Source: Bdellovibrio sp. (GTDB taxonomy: Bacteria; Myxococcota; SpSt-1050). Taken from it: a stretch of 12,521 nucleotides of DNA. Location of the stretch: assembly GCA_020725805.1 (NCBI GenBank), contig DYEF01000011.1, positions 1 through 12,521 on the forward strand. The letters are read 5' to 3'. Within the stretch, counting starts at the first letter, position 1, and every line of letters starts with the position of its first letter. The notes below the pieces were generated by a model. The model did not search any database and was not told the DNA's origin. It saw only the letters and a program-made list of their open reading frames with translations. Both the position numbers and the translations under genes were made by a program. Positions 1-7,255 of the stretch are shown piece by piece.

Positions 1-30
1 CCAGCTAAGATTTAGTTTTGCGGAGGATTT

Positions 31-78
31 ATGAAAAATTTTGGGGTATTTCCAGTTAGACTATACCGGTTGACTTAG
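31..78 (+). CDS. Possible 15-codon leader ORF upstream of dnaJ
   Basis: An ATG at 31 is preceded by GGAGG (22-26) at 4-nt spacing. It opens a 15-codon frame (MKNFGVFPVRLYRLT) ending in TAG at 76-78. The strong ribosome-binding site is the only support. The frame overlaps the -35 box of the promoter I assign to dnaJ, so it would be made from a different, upstream transcript. It could be a leader peptide, the start of a decayed gene, or chance. No function can be assigned. Confidence 0.2.
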   Translation: MKNFGVFPVRLYRLT

Positions 79-97
79 GAAAAATAAGTAATATTAT
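70..97 (+). promoter_or_regulatory. Sigma-70-type promoter for the dnaJ-kinase operon
   Basis: TTGACT (70-75) and TATTAT (92-97) are separated by 16 nt, each matching 5 of 6 consensus bases. The predicted transcription start is near 104, giving a leader of about 25 nt that carries the GGGAGAGG ribosome-binding site (112-119). No CIRCE element (the HrcA operator) is visible between 1 and 129, so heat-shock control of that type is not supported here. Confidence 0.6.
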
Positions 98-129
98 TTG
101 ATAGATTTAACGGGAGAGGTGTATCAACT

Positions 130-1230
130 GTGAGCGACAGACCAAAGAGAGATTATTACGAGATTTTGGGTGTTTCGAAGAATGCCGATATAAGGGAAAT
201 AAAGAGCGCATACAGGAAGCTGGCTTTTCAGTATCACCCCGACAGAAATCCGGGAGACAAGGAGGCGGAGGAGAAGTTCAAGGAGGCCTCCGAGGCCTAT
301 GAGGTGCTCTCTGACCCGCAGAAGAGGGAGATGTACGACCGCTACGGACACGAGGGTCTGAAGGGAACGGGATTTCACCAGTATTCCGATATCGATGATA
401 TTTTCTCGAGTTTCTCCGATATCTTCGAGGACTTCTTCGGTTTTCAGGGGGCGGGCAGGGGGAGAAGACGTTCATCCAGAGGCTCGGATATCTCCCGTAA
501 GATAGATATATCTATTTACGAGGCCGCTCAGGGGGTAGAGAAGGAGGTTGAGATAGAGAGGCTCTCTGTCTGTTCGACCTGCAACGGGAGCGGCTCAAAA
601 CCCGGCACCCATCCGCAGAATTGTCCTGTCTGTCACGGGAGAGGACAGGTCTCCACAAGGGCAGGATTTATGGTCATATCCACCACCTGCAGCAAATGCC
701 GCGGCAAGGGGACGATTATCGTGGAGAAGTGTGAAATCTGCTCCGGAAGCGGGACGGTTCCGCAGAAAAAGTCGCTCAAGGTAAAGATTCCTCCCGGGGT
801 CGATACGGGTATGCAGCTGAGACTCTCCGGTGAAGGTGAATCCGCGCCCGGCGGCGGGAGATCCGGCGACCTGTATCTGGTGATAAACGTTATACCCGAC
901 GAAGGAATGGAGCGTGACGGAGAGGATATTCACACCGAAGTCAGGATATCCTATATCGAGGCAATTTTAGGGACGAGTCTGAAAATAAAAACCATTTGGG
1001 GAGAGAAAGATATCGAAATCAGACCCGGTACCCAGCCTTCTGACGTAATCAGGATTCCAGAAGGGGGTATGCCAAGGCTGAACGGCTACGGTAAAGGTGA
1101 CCATATCGTACATATAAAGGTAGAAATCCCGAAGAAGGTATCGTCCGAAGAAGAGAGACTTCTGAAGGAAATTGCAGAGATAGCACATATAAAAACATCC
1201 AAGAAATCCAGAGGGTTTTTCAGGAAATGA
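130..1230 (+). CDS. dnaJ: Chaperone DnaJ (Hsp40), type I
   Basis: Cytoplasmic co-chaperone that delivers unfolded proteins to DnaK and stimulates its ATPase. The 366-residue length is normal for the family, and all type I parts are present in order. The J domain spans about residues 7-75 with the essential HPD at 36-38. A Gly/Phe-rich segment follows (about 80-108). Four zinc-binding CxxCxGxG motifs lie at 148, 165, 187 and 201, then the two C-terminal beta-barrel substrate domains. The start is GTG at 130, chosen because it sits just after GGGAGAGG (112-119) and gives the usual short N-terminus before the DYYEILGV motif. The usual partners dnaK and grpE are not downstream; instead a histidine kinase overlaps the stop codon by 4 nt (ATGA). 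Identification is secure. Confidence 0.97.
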   Translation: MSDRPKRDYYEILGVSKNADIREIKSAYRKLAFQYHPDRNPGDKEAEEKFKEASEAYEVLSDPQKREMYDRYGHEGLKGTGFHQYSDIDDIFSSFSDIFEDFFGFQGAGRGRRRSSRGSDISRKIDISIYEAAQGVEKEVEIERLSVCSTCNGSGSKPGTHPQNCPVCHGRGQVSTRAGFMVISTTCSKCRGKGTIIVEKCEICSGSGTVPQKKSLKVKIPPGVDTGMQLRLSGEGESAPGGGRSGDLYLVINVIPDEGMERDGEDIHTEVRISYIEAILGTSLKIKTIWGEKDIEIRPGTQPSDVIRIPEGGMPRLNGYGKGDHIVHIKVEIPKKVSSEEERLLKEIAEIAHIKTSKKSRGFFRK

Positions 1231-2633
1231 GCCTTTTCAGATTCAGTTTCGGGATTGAATCGGAGATATCCAGAAAATCACTTCTATACAACGTAAACTG
1301 GTTCATATCTCTCAGGTGGCTTGCTGTAATATCTATTTTTACTATAACATTCTTTGCCAGACGTCTGTTTGGTATAGAACTCGACGAGAAGACTTTTTAT
1401 CTCATAGGACTTCTGGTCCTCTTTTATAATGTCTTCATCTTTCTCTGGTTCAGATACAATCAGAGAAGATGCAGGGGTGACTTGTGTGTCCAGAACGCAC
1501 TTTTGTCCTCACATATCCAGATAATGCTGGATATGATTGCCCTTGGATTTCTGATACACTTTTCGGGCGGGGTGGAGAGTCCGTTTCTCTACGTCTTTAT
1601 ATTCCATCCGATATTCGCATCTGTGATTCTCTCCACGCCTGTTGCATTTTTCTATGCGCTCCTCTCAGTTGCAATAGCAGGAATTCTTGCAATGGGAGAG
1701 CATTTGAGAATCATCGACCATCATCACTTAGGCGGATTTCTCCCCTCAGAAAATATAGATTCGTTTCTTTTTTCCCTTGGTTCGTTTGCCGCCTTTACGG
1801 TGATTCAGTTTACCGCGGTAATAATCACATCTCTTATTATGAAGGACCTGAGAAGGAAACAGTCTGAGATAGAGAATATCAAGAAGGAACTTGAAGAGAA
1901 GAACGAAAAGCTCAAAAAGAAGGACGAGATGAGACTCCTCTTTCTCGCATCGGCAACACACGACCTGAAGTCTCCCCTCAATACGATTACGTCCTATATA
2001 CAGAGTATGCTCGACGGATATATGGGAAATGTGTCCGAAGAACAGAAGAAGATACTAACAAGGATACTCTCGAGAATAGGCGGACTCAGACAGCTTATAT
2101 CCGATGTCCTTGAGCTCGGTGAGTTCGAGATGGGGGAAGAGAAGGAAATCAGGAGAGAGAGATTCGACATCATTAAACTTCTCTCTGAATCCATCGGGGA
2201 ATTCAGGCCTCAGGCCGCACAGCGCGGAATAGGTATCTCGTTTGAAAGGGATACTGAGTCCTGTTTTGTGCTGGCAGACCCGCATAAGATTGACGAGGTG
2301 ATTCACAACTATATTTCGAACGCCATAAAATACAACAGGGAGAACGGTCTGGTAACGGTGAAGGCACAGCTTCTTTCTGACAGAATAAGAATATCCGTCT
2401 CCGATACCGGAATCGGCATAAAGGAGGAGGAGATGTCCCGGCTCTTTACAGACTTCTACCGTTCGTCCGAGGTAAAGAAGATGGGAGTCGAGGGGACAGG
2501 GCTGGGTCTCGGGATAGTGAAACGTATAATCGGGAGATATGGCGGAACCGTAGGGGCGGAAAGCGTCTACCAGAAAGGCTCTACATTCTTTTTCGAACTC
2601 CCGATAGACAAATCAGAAGAGAGCCGAGCATGA
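1227..2633 (+). CDS. Membrane sensor histidine kinase with RegB-like sensor region
   Basis: Inner-membrane histidine kinase of a two-component system, 468 residues. The N-terminal half holds about six membrane segments (roughly 27-45, 57-77, 96-112, 121-138, 139-157, 180-205). GGVESPF at 114-120 lies exactly between segments 3 and 4, resembling the GGxxNPF quinone-site motif of RegB/PrrB redox kinases. A CxxxxC pair (82, 87) lies in a loop before segment 3. A charged coiled-coil linker (about 209-235) leads to the HisKA domain, with the phospho-acceptor His245 in ATHDLKSPL. The ATPase domain has N box [11 protein letters not shown] (360-370), G1 DTGIGIK (393-399) and G2 GTGLGLGI (423-430), so it should be catalytically competent. 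Its ATG overlaps the dnaJ stop codon, implying co-translation. No response regulator is in the window. The 3' end overlaps the convergent vWA gene by 21 nt. The kinase call is firm; the redox or quinone role is inference. Confidence 0.93.
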   Translation: MSLFRFSFGIESEISRKSLLYNVNWFISLRWLAVISIFTITFFARRLFGIELDEKTFYLIGLLVLFYNVFIFLWFRYNQRRCRGDLCVQNALLSSHIQIMLDMIALGFLIHFSGGVESPFLYVFIFHPIFASVILSTPVAFFYALLSVAIAGILAMGEHLRIIDHHHLGGFLPSENIDSFLFSLGSFAAFTVIQFTAVIITSLIMKDLRRKQSEIENIKKELEEKNEKLKKKDEMRLLFLASATHDLKSPLNTITSYIQSMLDGYMGNVSEEQKKILTRILSRIGGLRQLISDVLELGEFEMGEEKEIRRERFDIIKLLSESIGEFRPQAAQRGIGISFERDTESCFVLADPHKIDEVIHNYISNAIKYNRENGLVTVKAQLLSDRIRISVSDTGIGIKEEEMSRLFTDFYRSSEVKKMGVEGTGLGLGIVKRIIGRYGGTVGAESVYQKGSTFFFELPIDKSEESRA

Positions 2634-4745
2634 ACAACTCCCTGAGGTCTCTCTGTCGAATGCAGACTTGTCGAAGTTGGGCTCTGTCGGGAGGTCTGCA
2701 TCATCCGGTTCGTAGTTTTCGTAGTCGTATTCGACATTGCCGCCGTCGGGTTTTACGGAGGTATCCGGTTTTGCAACGTCCTTACCAGTATCAGTTCCGG
2801 CATCCACTCCGATATTCGGGTCGTAAACCACTATCGGTATGTCTTCGGGTCTTACACACTGCCCTTTGTAGCACTTGAGTCCCTCGGGACAGTCAATATA
2901 GACGCAGGGGTCATCCTTGCATTCCCCGCTGCTCTGGTCGCAGGTTCTGTTGTACGGACAACCTCCCATATAACATTTGTCCACGTAACACTTCCCCTCC
3001 GAGCAGTACTGGTTTGCCTTGCATTTTATCCCGTAGCATTTATCCGGCAGACAATTGCCGAAACTGTCACAGTAGTTATCTTCCGGGCAATTTACGAATC
3101 CGCATGCCTTGACACATATCCCGTCTCTGCAGAATTCGTCGCTTTTGCACTTGACGGATGCGCACGGGTCTGTGGCACTGCAGCTGCCGTCCTTGCACAT
3201 ATATCCGTCAGGGCATCCCTTCGTGTAACAGGATATCTCCACACATACCCCGTTTTTGCACTCGAATCCGCTCCTGCAGGGTGAATCTGTCCAGATTCCG
3301 TTCCTGCAGACTACTCTTGAATTGTTTTCGCACTTGGAGTTACCTTCCTCACAGGGTAGCGGCTGGCAGTTGCCGTTTTTGCAGGTATATCCGTCAGGAC
3401 ACTTGACACCAACACAGTCCAGCATCGGGTCCGGTACGCATATCATACCTTCGTTGACCTGTTTGCAGGTGTATCCCTTCGGACACTCATTTGCCTCGCA
3501 GTATGACATACAGACACCGCTTACACATATTTTGCTACCTTCGCAGGGGGCGAGGTCGTCTATCAGACCATTACAGTCATTGTCTTTCCCGTCACAGATC
3601 TCGGCCGGAGTAGGTCCGCACTCCCCGCAGGCATTGTTCGGTTTTGGTCCGTCACAGGTCTTCGGGTCATAGAGACCGTTGATGCAGTATTCGTAGCCGA
3701 TGCCGCACATATCCTTGCACTCTCTCCTGAGTATCTGTCCAGATTCATCTTCGTCTGTTGCGCTGTCGCAGTCATTGTCTTTTCCGTCACAGACCTCAGA
3801 TGTTGGCTGATTCAGCTGGTCGCAGAGCAGGTTTCCGTATACATCGCACTTCCATACGCCGTCCTTGCATATGCCGGGCTTCTTTGTGTCACAGGGCTTT
3901 CCTTCGTCCCCTGTGGGAGGAATCTCATTTCCCTGTGCGTCCCTGCAGGGTCCCCACTGCCCGTTACCGCAATACTTAAATCCCTGTTTGTTGCACATAC
4001 CGGAGCAGACCTGCGGCTGAATCTTGTCGTCTATCTCGCCGTTGCAGTCATTGTCTTTCCCGTCGCATATCTCCTGTGAGATTATCATAAGAATATCGTT
4101 GAGCGCCTTGTTGAGTTCCGAGGCATTGTCGCACTGGTAGTATTTGGGACTTCCGCTTCTCGGATATCCGCCCGCAACAGCCATATTGCTGAGTGTATTT
4201 GCATCCACACCCGAGCCGAAACCCACGACGAAGACGCCCACTCCGGCATTGTATAGCTGCTGGACTGCCTGAACCGGCTCGCCGGTCGGGTCAGAGGAAC
4301 AGGTGTCCATACCGTCGGTCATCAGCAGAACGAAATTTCTCCTGTTTTGTTCGTGAATTCCCGAATAATTGTTCATTGCCTTGAGTGAGGAGGCAAGCGG
4401 GGTGGAGCCGCCGGGACCATTACTGGAGATTGTGTTCATTATCTGGGAGGCGGTATTGTCTCCGACATTTACAAGGACCTGTCCGGTCTGACAGCTCGAT
4501 GTCCACGGGAAGAGGGCGAGACCGAATCTGATCTTGCTCGAAAAACCGTTCAGTATTGTCTGAATTGCATTGGATTGAATGTCCCACTTTCTTCCGCCGG
4601 AGATGCTGTCGTCCATAGAACCGGATTTGTCGACAAGAAGCAGCACGTTCGGATATTCACAGTTCGGGTCCGTGCCGGCGAGAGCAAGCAGAGGAAACAG
4701 TAAAGAGAAAGACAGAAAGAACAGACTTTTACAGCTTATTTTCAT
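2613..4745 (-). CDS. Secreted vWA-domain protein with MopE-type metal-binding motifs and Cys-rich repeats
   Basis: Large exported protein of 710 residues. A Sec signal peptide (1-23, predicted cut after ALA) precedes a von Willebrand A domain (about 31-222). Its MIDAS metal site is complete: DxSxS at 39-43, Thr115, and Asp144 in MTDG. Three copies of CDGKDNDC plus an acidic tail follow (227-240, 319-334, 384-397); this is the MopE-type putative metal-binding motif. Residues 401-630 are a run of EGF-like Cys-rich modules with CPDGYxC-type spacing. An acidic Asp/Gly/Pro linker (about 631-700) ends in [11 protein letters not shown] count 68 cysteines, so oxidative folding outside the cytoplasm is expected. 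Such proteins are usually surface adhesins or recognition proteins; the ligand is unknown. The AAGGAGG site and promoter directly upstream make the start secure. The C-terminus may be affected by a frameshift (see findings). Confidence 0.9.
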   Translation of the reverse strand: MKISCKSLFFLSFSLLFPLLALAGTDPNCEYPNVLLLVDKSGSMDDSISGGRKWDIQSNAIQTILNGFSSKIRFGLALFPWTSSCQTGQVLVNVGDNTASQIMNTISSNGPGGSTPLASSLKAMNNYSGIHEQNRRNFVLLMTDGMDTCSSDPTGEPVQAVQQLYNAGVGVFVVGFGSGVDANTLSNMAVAGGYPRSGSPKYYQCDNASELNKALNDILMIISQEICDGKDNDCNGEIDDKIQPQVCSGMCNKQGFKYCGNGQWGPCRDAQGNEIPPTGDEGKPCDTKKPGICKDGVWKCDVYGNLLCDQLNQPTSEVCDGKDNDCDSATDEDESGQILRRECKDMCGIGYEYCINGLYDPKTCDGPKPNNACGECGPTPAEICDGKDNDCNGLIDDLAPCEGSKICVSGVCMSYCEANECPKGYTCKQVNEGMICVPDPMLDCVGVKCPDGYTCKNGNCQPLPCEEGNSKCENNSRVVCRNGIWTDSPCRSGFECKNGVCVEISCYTKGCPDGYMCKDGSCSATDPCASVKCKSDEFCRDGICVKACGFVNCPEDNYCDSFGNCLPDKCYGIKCKANQYCSEGKCYVDKCYMGGCPYNRTCDQSSGECKDDPCVYIDCPEGLKCYKGQCVRPEDIPIVVYDPNIGVDAGTDTGKDVAKPDTSVKPDGGNVEYDYENYEPDDADLPTEPNFDKSAFDRETSGSCSCSALF
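2856..3545 (-). repeat. EGF-like Cys-rich repeat block in the vWA protein
   Basis: This stretch encodes residues 401-630, a series of short modules of roughly 20-35 residues. Each has regularly spaced cysteines, typically C-x4-C-x5-C-x4-C with variants such as CPDGYTCKNGNC, CPDGYMCKDGSC and CPEGLKCYKGQC. The modules are divergent in sequence, so they look like an old expansion rather than a recent tandem duplication. They probably form a disulfide-rigid stalk. Confidence 0.75.
4026..4067 (-). repeat. MopE-type motif copy 1 of 3 in the vWA protein
   Basis: Encodes CDGKDNDCNGEIDD (residues 227-240). Copies 2 (about 3744-3791, residues 319-334) and 3 (about 3555-3596, residues 384-397) repeat CDGKDNDC. 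The three copies are nearly identical at DNA level over about 20 bases (cagtcattgtcttt-cccgtc on the plus strand), much closer than the intervening sequence. The motif family is annotated as putative metal-binding; acidic residues plus a disulfide suggest Ca2+ or another divalent ion, but this is inference. Confidence 0.75.
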
Positions 4746-4766
4746 TCCGGCCTCCTTATCGGAATT

Positions 4767-4795
4767 ATTATATCAAAACAATCCCTAAAAAGCAA
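4767..4795 (-). promoter_or_regulatory. Promoter of the vWA-protein gene
   Basis: On the minus strand a perfect TATAAT (4767-4772) lies 17 nt from TTGCTT (4790-4795, 3 of 6 consensus). Transcription would begin near 4760, just ahead of the AAGGAGG ribosome-binding site (4751-4757), which sits 5 nt from the ATG at 4745. The leader is therefore very short, about 15 nt. Confidence 0.6.
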
Positions 4796-4812
4796 AATAA
4801 TGGGACGATGAT

Positions 4813-4836
4813 GAATATTTGGTCTGACCACTATTC
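4813..4836. promoter_or_regulatory. Imperfect dyad, candidate operator between divergent genes
   Basis: GAATA-tt-TGGTC-t-GACCA-c-TATTC is a two-part inverted repeat, with 5 bp inner arms and 5 bp outer arms around a single central base. It lies about 50 nt upstream of the vWA promoter and about 40 nt upstream of the EamA gene ATG, where a shared regulator could bind. It is not followed by a T run, so it does not look like a terminator. No regulator gene is in the window to pair with it. Confidence 0.35.
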
Positions 4837-4877
4837 GTTTGCAAAATCTATCCTGTGGTGTTAACAGATTGGCACTT

Positions 4878-5777
4878 ATGTTGAGGTATTACATCTATAT
4901 GATTCTTGCCGCCTTTATGTGGGGCGGGTCGTTCGTTGGCACAAAGATAGCACTCGAGAGCATAAGTCCGATGACGCTCGTCTTTCTGAGATATATAATC
5001 GGAGGCCTGATTGTAGTCGTTGCACTCAGGTTTATAAAGAGACAGAGGATAGAGAAGAACGACCTCAAATGGCTTATTCTTCTGTGTATATTCGAGCCCG
5101 GCCTCTATTTTTTGTTCGAAACCTATGGTATAAGGGAGACTGACCCGACAATTGCAGCTCTTATAATCGCCCTTATTCCTGTCTTTGTACTTATTATTGC
5201 GGTTGCATTCAGGATGGAGAGAATAACCATTCCGAAAGTCCTTGGGATAATACTCTCGATAACGGGTGTATCCGTGATTTCGGTCTTCGAAAACAGCGGG
5301 GAGCAGGGGACCGAATCTACTCTGCGCGGAATCATTCTGGTCTTTATGGCAACGATTACGGCCTCTTCATTTACAGTTCTTCTGTCCCGGCTTGCAAGAA
5401 AATACAGCTCCTTTACCCTCGCATCTTTTCAGGTCATATTTACGATCTTCTTTTATCTTCCCCTCGCCATCTTCGAGAATTATCCTTCATATAGTTTCAG
5501 CTGGAGCTTAAGGTCTGTCTGGGCACTTATATATCTGGGGCTCTTCCCGACGTTCTTTGCCTATCTCCTCTACGCAAAGGGATTATCGAAGATAGAGAGT
5601 TCCACCGCCTCACTCTTTACAAACCTGATTCCGATCTTTACTGCAATAATTTCGGTCTTTACGCTTGGTACTTCGCCGACGGTCTATACACTGATAGGAG
5701 GAATCCTTATAATAGGGGGAGTTACCCTTGTAACGCGACGGAGAAACCCCGAACTTGAGATACCTCTTACGACCTGA
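4878..5777 (+). CDS. EamA/DMT-family membrane transporter
   Basis: Drug/metabolite-transporter superfamily protein of the inner membrane, 299 residues from this ATG. It has about ten hydrophobic helices in two tandem EamA halves (roughly 5-135 and 150-285). The N-terminal LAAFMWGGSFVGTKIAL stretch is the usual first helix, with its Trp-Gly pair and polar Lys. FLRYIIGG and the late SLFTNLIPIFTAIIS helix also fit the family. Members export or import amino acids, nucleosides or other metabolites; the substrate cannot be read from sequence. The frame is open back to a TTG at 4839, but the family N-terminus and the ATG favour 4878. The site upstream is weak (GTGGTG near 4855), and another ATG at 4899 with GAGG upstream is possible. 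No terminator is visible after it. Confidence 0.88.
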   Translation: MLRYYIYMILAAFMWGGSFVGTKIALESISPMTLVFLRYIIGGLIVVVALRFIKRQRIEKNDLKWLILLCIFEPGLYFLFETYGIRETDPTIAALIIALIPVFVLIIAVAFRMERITIPKVLGIILSITGVSVISVFENSGEQGTESTLRGIILVFMATITASSFTVLLSRLARKYSSFTLASFQVIFTIFFYLPLAIFENYPSYSFSWSLRSVWALIYLGLFPTFFAYLLYAKGLSKIESSTASLFTNLIPIFTAIISVFTLGTSPTVYTLIGGILIIGGVTLVTRRRNPELEIPLTT

Positions 5778-5790
5778 GACGGCATCTGAT

Positions 5791-5819
5791 TTGACAAATG
5801 ATTTTTTTTCATTTAAAAG
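5791..5819 (+). promoter_or_regulatory. Promoter of the small-gene/flavoprotein unit
   Basis: A perfect TTGACA (5791-5796) is followed after 17 nt by TAAAAG (5814-5819, 4 of 6 consensus). It lies 14 nt after the EamA stop codon. The predicted start near 5826 is directly ahead of the GAGGAGG ribosome-binding site (5831-5837) of the 60-codon gene. This argues that the small gene and flavoprotein are transcribed separately from the EamA gene. Confidence 0.6.
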
Positions 5820-5845
5820 GGGCAATCCTTTGAGGAGGTCAGATA

Positions 5846-6028
5846 ATGAAAATACCGGAACATTTCGATTTTGATAAGAGGGTCGTCGACAGACTGGTAA
5901 GGTCGAACCCCGGACATAAGGCAAAGATTAAGGAGCACAGGGAAAAGTCAAAGGATGTCTCCGAAAACATCGAGACCCTTCTGATAAAAGATATGTTTCC
6001 CAAGAAAAAGCAGAAAGCCGGCAAGTAA
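5846..6028 (+). CDS. Small charged protein of unknown function (60 aa)
   Basis: I do not recognise this protein. It has 60 residues, no membrane segment, no signal peptide and no cysteine. It is rich in Lys, Arg, Glu and Asp, with a probable helical middle (KRVVDRLVRS, then KAKIKEHREKSKD) and a basic tail (FPKKKQKAGK). Support for it being real is good: a consensus promoter at 5791-5819, GAGGAGG at 5831-5837 with suitable spacing to ATG, and a stop only 3 nt before the flavoprotein GTG. The highly charged composition suits a cytoplasmic protein that binds nucleic acid or a partner protein, but this is only a guess. The flavoprotein has a poor ribosome-binding site, so it may depend on translation of this gene. 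Confidence 0.75.
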   Translation: MKIPEHFDFDKRVVDRLVRSNPGHKAKIKEHREKSKDVSENIETLLIKDMFPKKKQKAGK

Positions 6029-6031
6029 GTC

Positions 6032-7252
6032 GTGATAAAAATCTGTATAATAGGAGGAGGAGCTGCCGGAATTTCGGCATCGATATCTGCGTCGAAAGGT
6101 AATGGCGGCGTTGTGCTCTTCGAGCGGACCGGTTCTGTTTTGAACAAGTTCGTCCTCTCGGGCGGCGGCAGATGCAATATCTCCAACGAAAACCTCGGTC
6201 CGAAATACTATTTCGGTGGCTCGGGGCATTTTGTTGCAAATGTCCTGAAGTCCTTCGGGAAGAACGAGATGCTCTCCTTTCTCAAAGAGATCGGCAGCAA
6301 GTATACAGTAGAAAAGGACGGGAGAATCTATACCGGAGACGCAAAGGACACCGCCCACAAACTGATATCCTATTCTGCATCACTCGGTACAGAATTCCGG
6401 TACAAGGCTTTTATAGAGAAGGTCGGCATAAAGGAAGGGGGCTTTGTCGTAAGTTACAGGGACAGGGAGGAATTTTTCGACAGGGTCATAATCGCAACAG
6501 GCGGAAAATCCTATCCCGAAACAGGCTCCGACGGATTCGGATTTACAATCGCAGAGTCTCTCGGACACACCGTGATTCATCCGCTGCCGGGACTTATTGC
6601 CCTCGACCTGAAACCCAATCCGTTCTCAGGACTTCAGGGTATTTCGATAGATGCAGAGATAATACTCGAGAATAAAAAACTCGGCATTTCTCATGCCCAG
6701 AAGGGAAAACTCCTCTTTACCCACAGGGGAATCTCCGGTCCGGCTGCGCATAACATCAGCGGGAGATACATAAGGATATCGCGGGAGAAGGGGACTTCGG
6801 TATTTATCAGCTTCCTGCCGGATCTTTCGGGTGACGAACTGAACAGAATCATTCAGAACGGGATAAATACGGCGGGGAAGAAGAAGCTTTTAAATCTTCT
6901 GACAAAATATCTGCCGGACAGACTTGTGTCGAGAATCCTCCTGATAACAAAGATACCCGAAGAGAGAATACTTGCAGAACTAAGACGGGATGAGCGGACG
7001 AGGCTGATTAGCAATCTTACAAGATTTGGTATCAACATATCCGGTTCGGCAGGGTTCAGGACTGCACATATAACAACAGGCGGGGTATCCCTGTCAGAGG
7101 TTCATTCGTCTACTATGGAGTCGAAGATTGTGAAGGGTCTCTTCTTTGCAGGAGAGATTCTGGATGCCGACGGGGTTGAGGGAGGTTATAATCTGCACTG
7201 GGCATTTGCTACCGGATTCATAGCAGGAAAAAATGCTCTAAAGAAAAAATAA
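6032..7252 (+). CDS. HI0933/BaiN-like FAD-dependent oxidoreductase
   Basis: Flavoprotein of the HI0933/YhiN/BaiN family, 406 residues, a normal length. The N-terminal Rossmann motif GGGAAG (8-13) binds the ADP part of FAD. Family hallmarks follow: LSGGGRCNISN (42-52), ATGGKSYPETGSDG (155-168), LFTHRGISGPAA (228-239), ITTGGVSLSEV (347-357) and GLFFAGEILDADGVEGGYN (369-387). The last is the usual C-terminal FAD-binding stretch. Members are cytoplasmic NAD(P)/FAD-dependent enzymes. BaiN of gut clostridia acts on bile-acid intermediates, but most homologues have unknown substrates, so no reaction is assigned. The GTG at 6032 is chosen because it places the dinucleotide motif at the N-terminus. 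It follows the 60-aa gene by 3 nt and lacks a strong site of its own, suggesting translational coupling. Confidence 0.93.
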   Translation: MIKICIIGGGAAGISASISASKGNGGVVLFERTGSVLNKFVLSGGGRCNISNENLGPKYYFGGSGHFVANVLKSFGKNEMLSFLKEIGSKYTVEKDGRIYTGDAKDTAHKLISYSASLGTEFRYKAFIEKVGIKEGGFVVSYRDREEFFDRVIIATGGKSYPETGSDGFGFTIAESLGHTVIHPLPGLIALDLKPNPFSGLQGISIDAEIILENKKLGISHAQKGKLLFTHRGISGPAAHNISGRYIRISREKGTSVFISFLPDLSGDELNRIIQNGINTAGKKKLLNLLTKYLPDRLVSRILLITKIPEERILAELRRDERTRLISNLTRFGINISGSAGFRTAHITTGGVSLSEVHSSTMESKIVKGLFFAGEILDADGVEGGYNLHWAFATGFIAGKNALKKK

Positions 7253-7255
7253 CCT

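Noticed and set aside
1-129. CIRCE heat-shock operator upstream of dnaJ
   Set aside because: No TTAGCACTC/GAGTGCTAA pair or close variant is present.
3256-3672. 138-codon open frame opposite the vWA gene
   Set aside because: It is the antisense of the Cys-rich repeats (few stops because of Cys/Gly/Asp codons). No ribosome-binding site and no recognisable product.
3555-4067. MopE motif copies as a mobile or CRISPR-like DNA repeat
   Set aside because: The similarity is explained by the conserved CDGKDNDC protein motif. Spacing is irregular (about 276 and 195 nt) and in frame.
4839-4877. TTG start at 4839 for the EamA transporter
   Set aside because: It would add 13 polar residues absent from the family N-terminus and has no ribosome-binding site. 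ATG at 4878 is preferred, though not proven.
5948-6358. Open frames on the minus strand opposite the flavoprotein start and small gene
   Set aside because: Three overlapping minus frames here have low-quality composition and lack start sites. The plus strand has strong family motifs.
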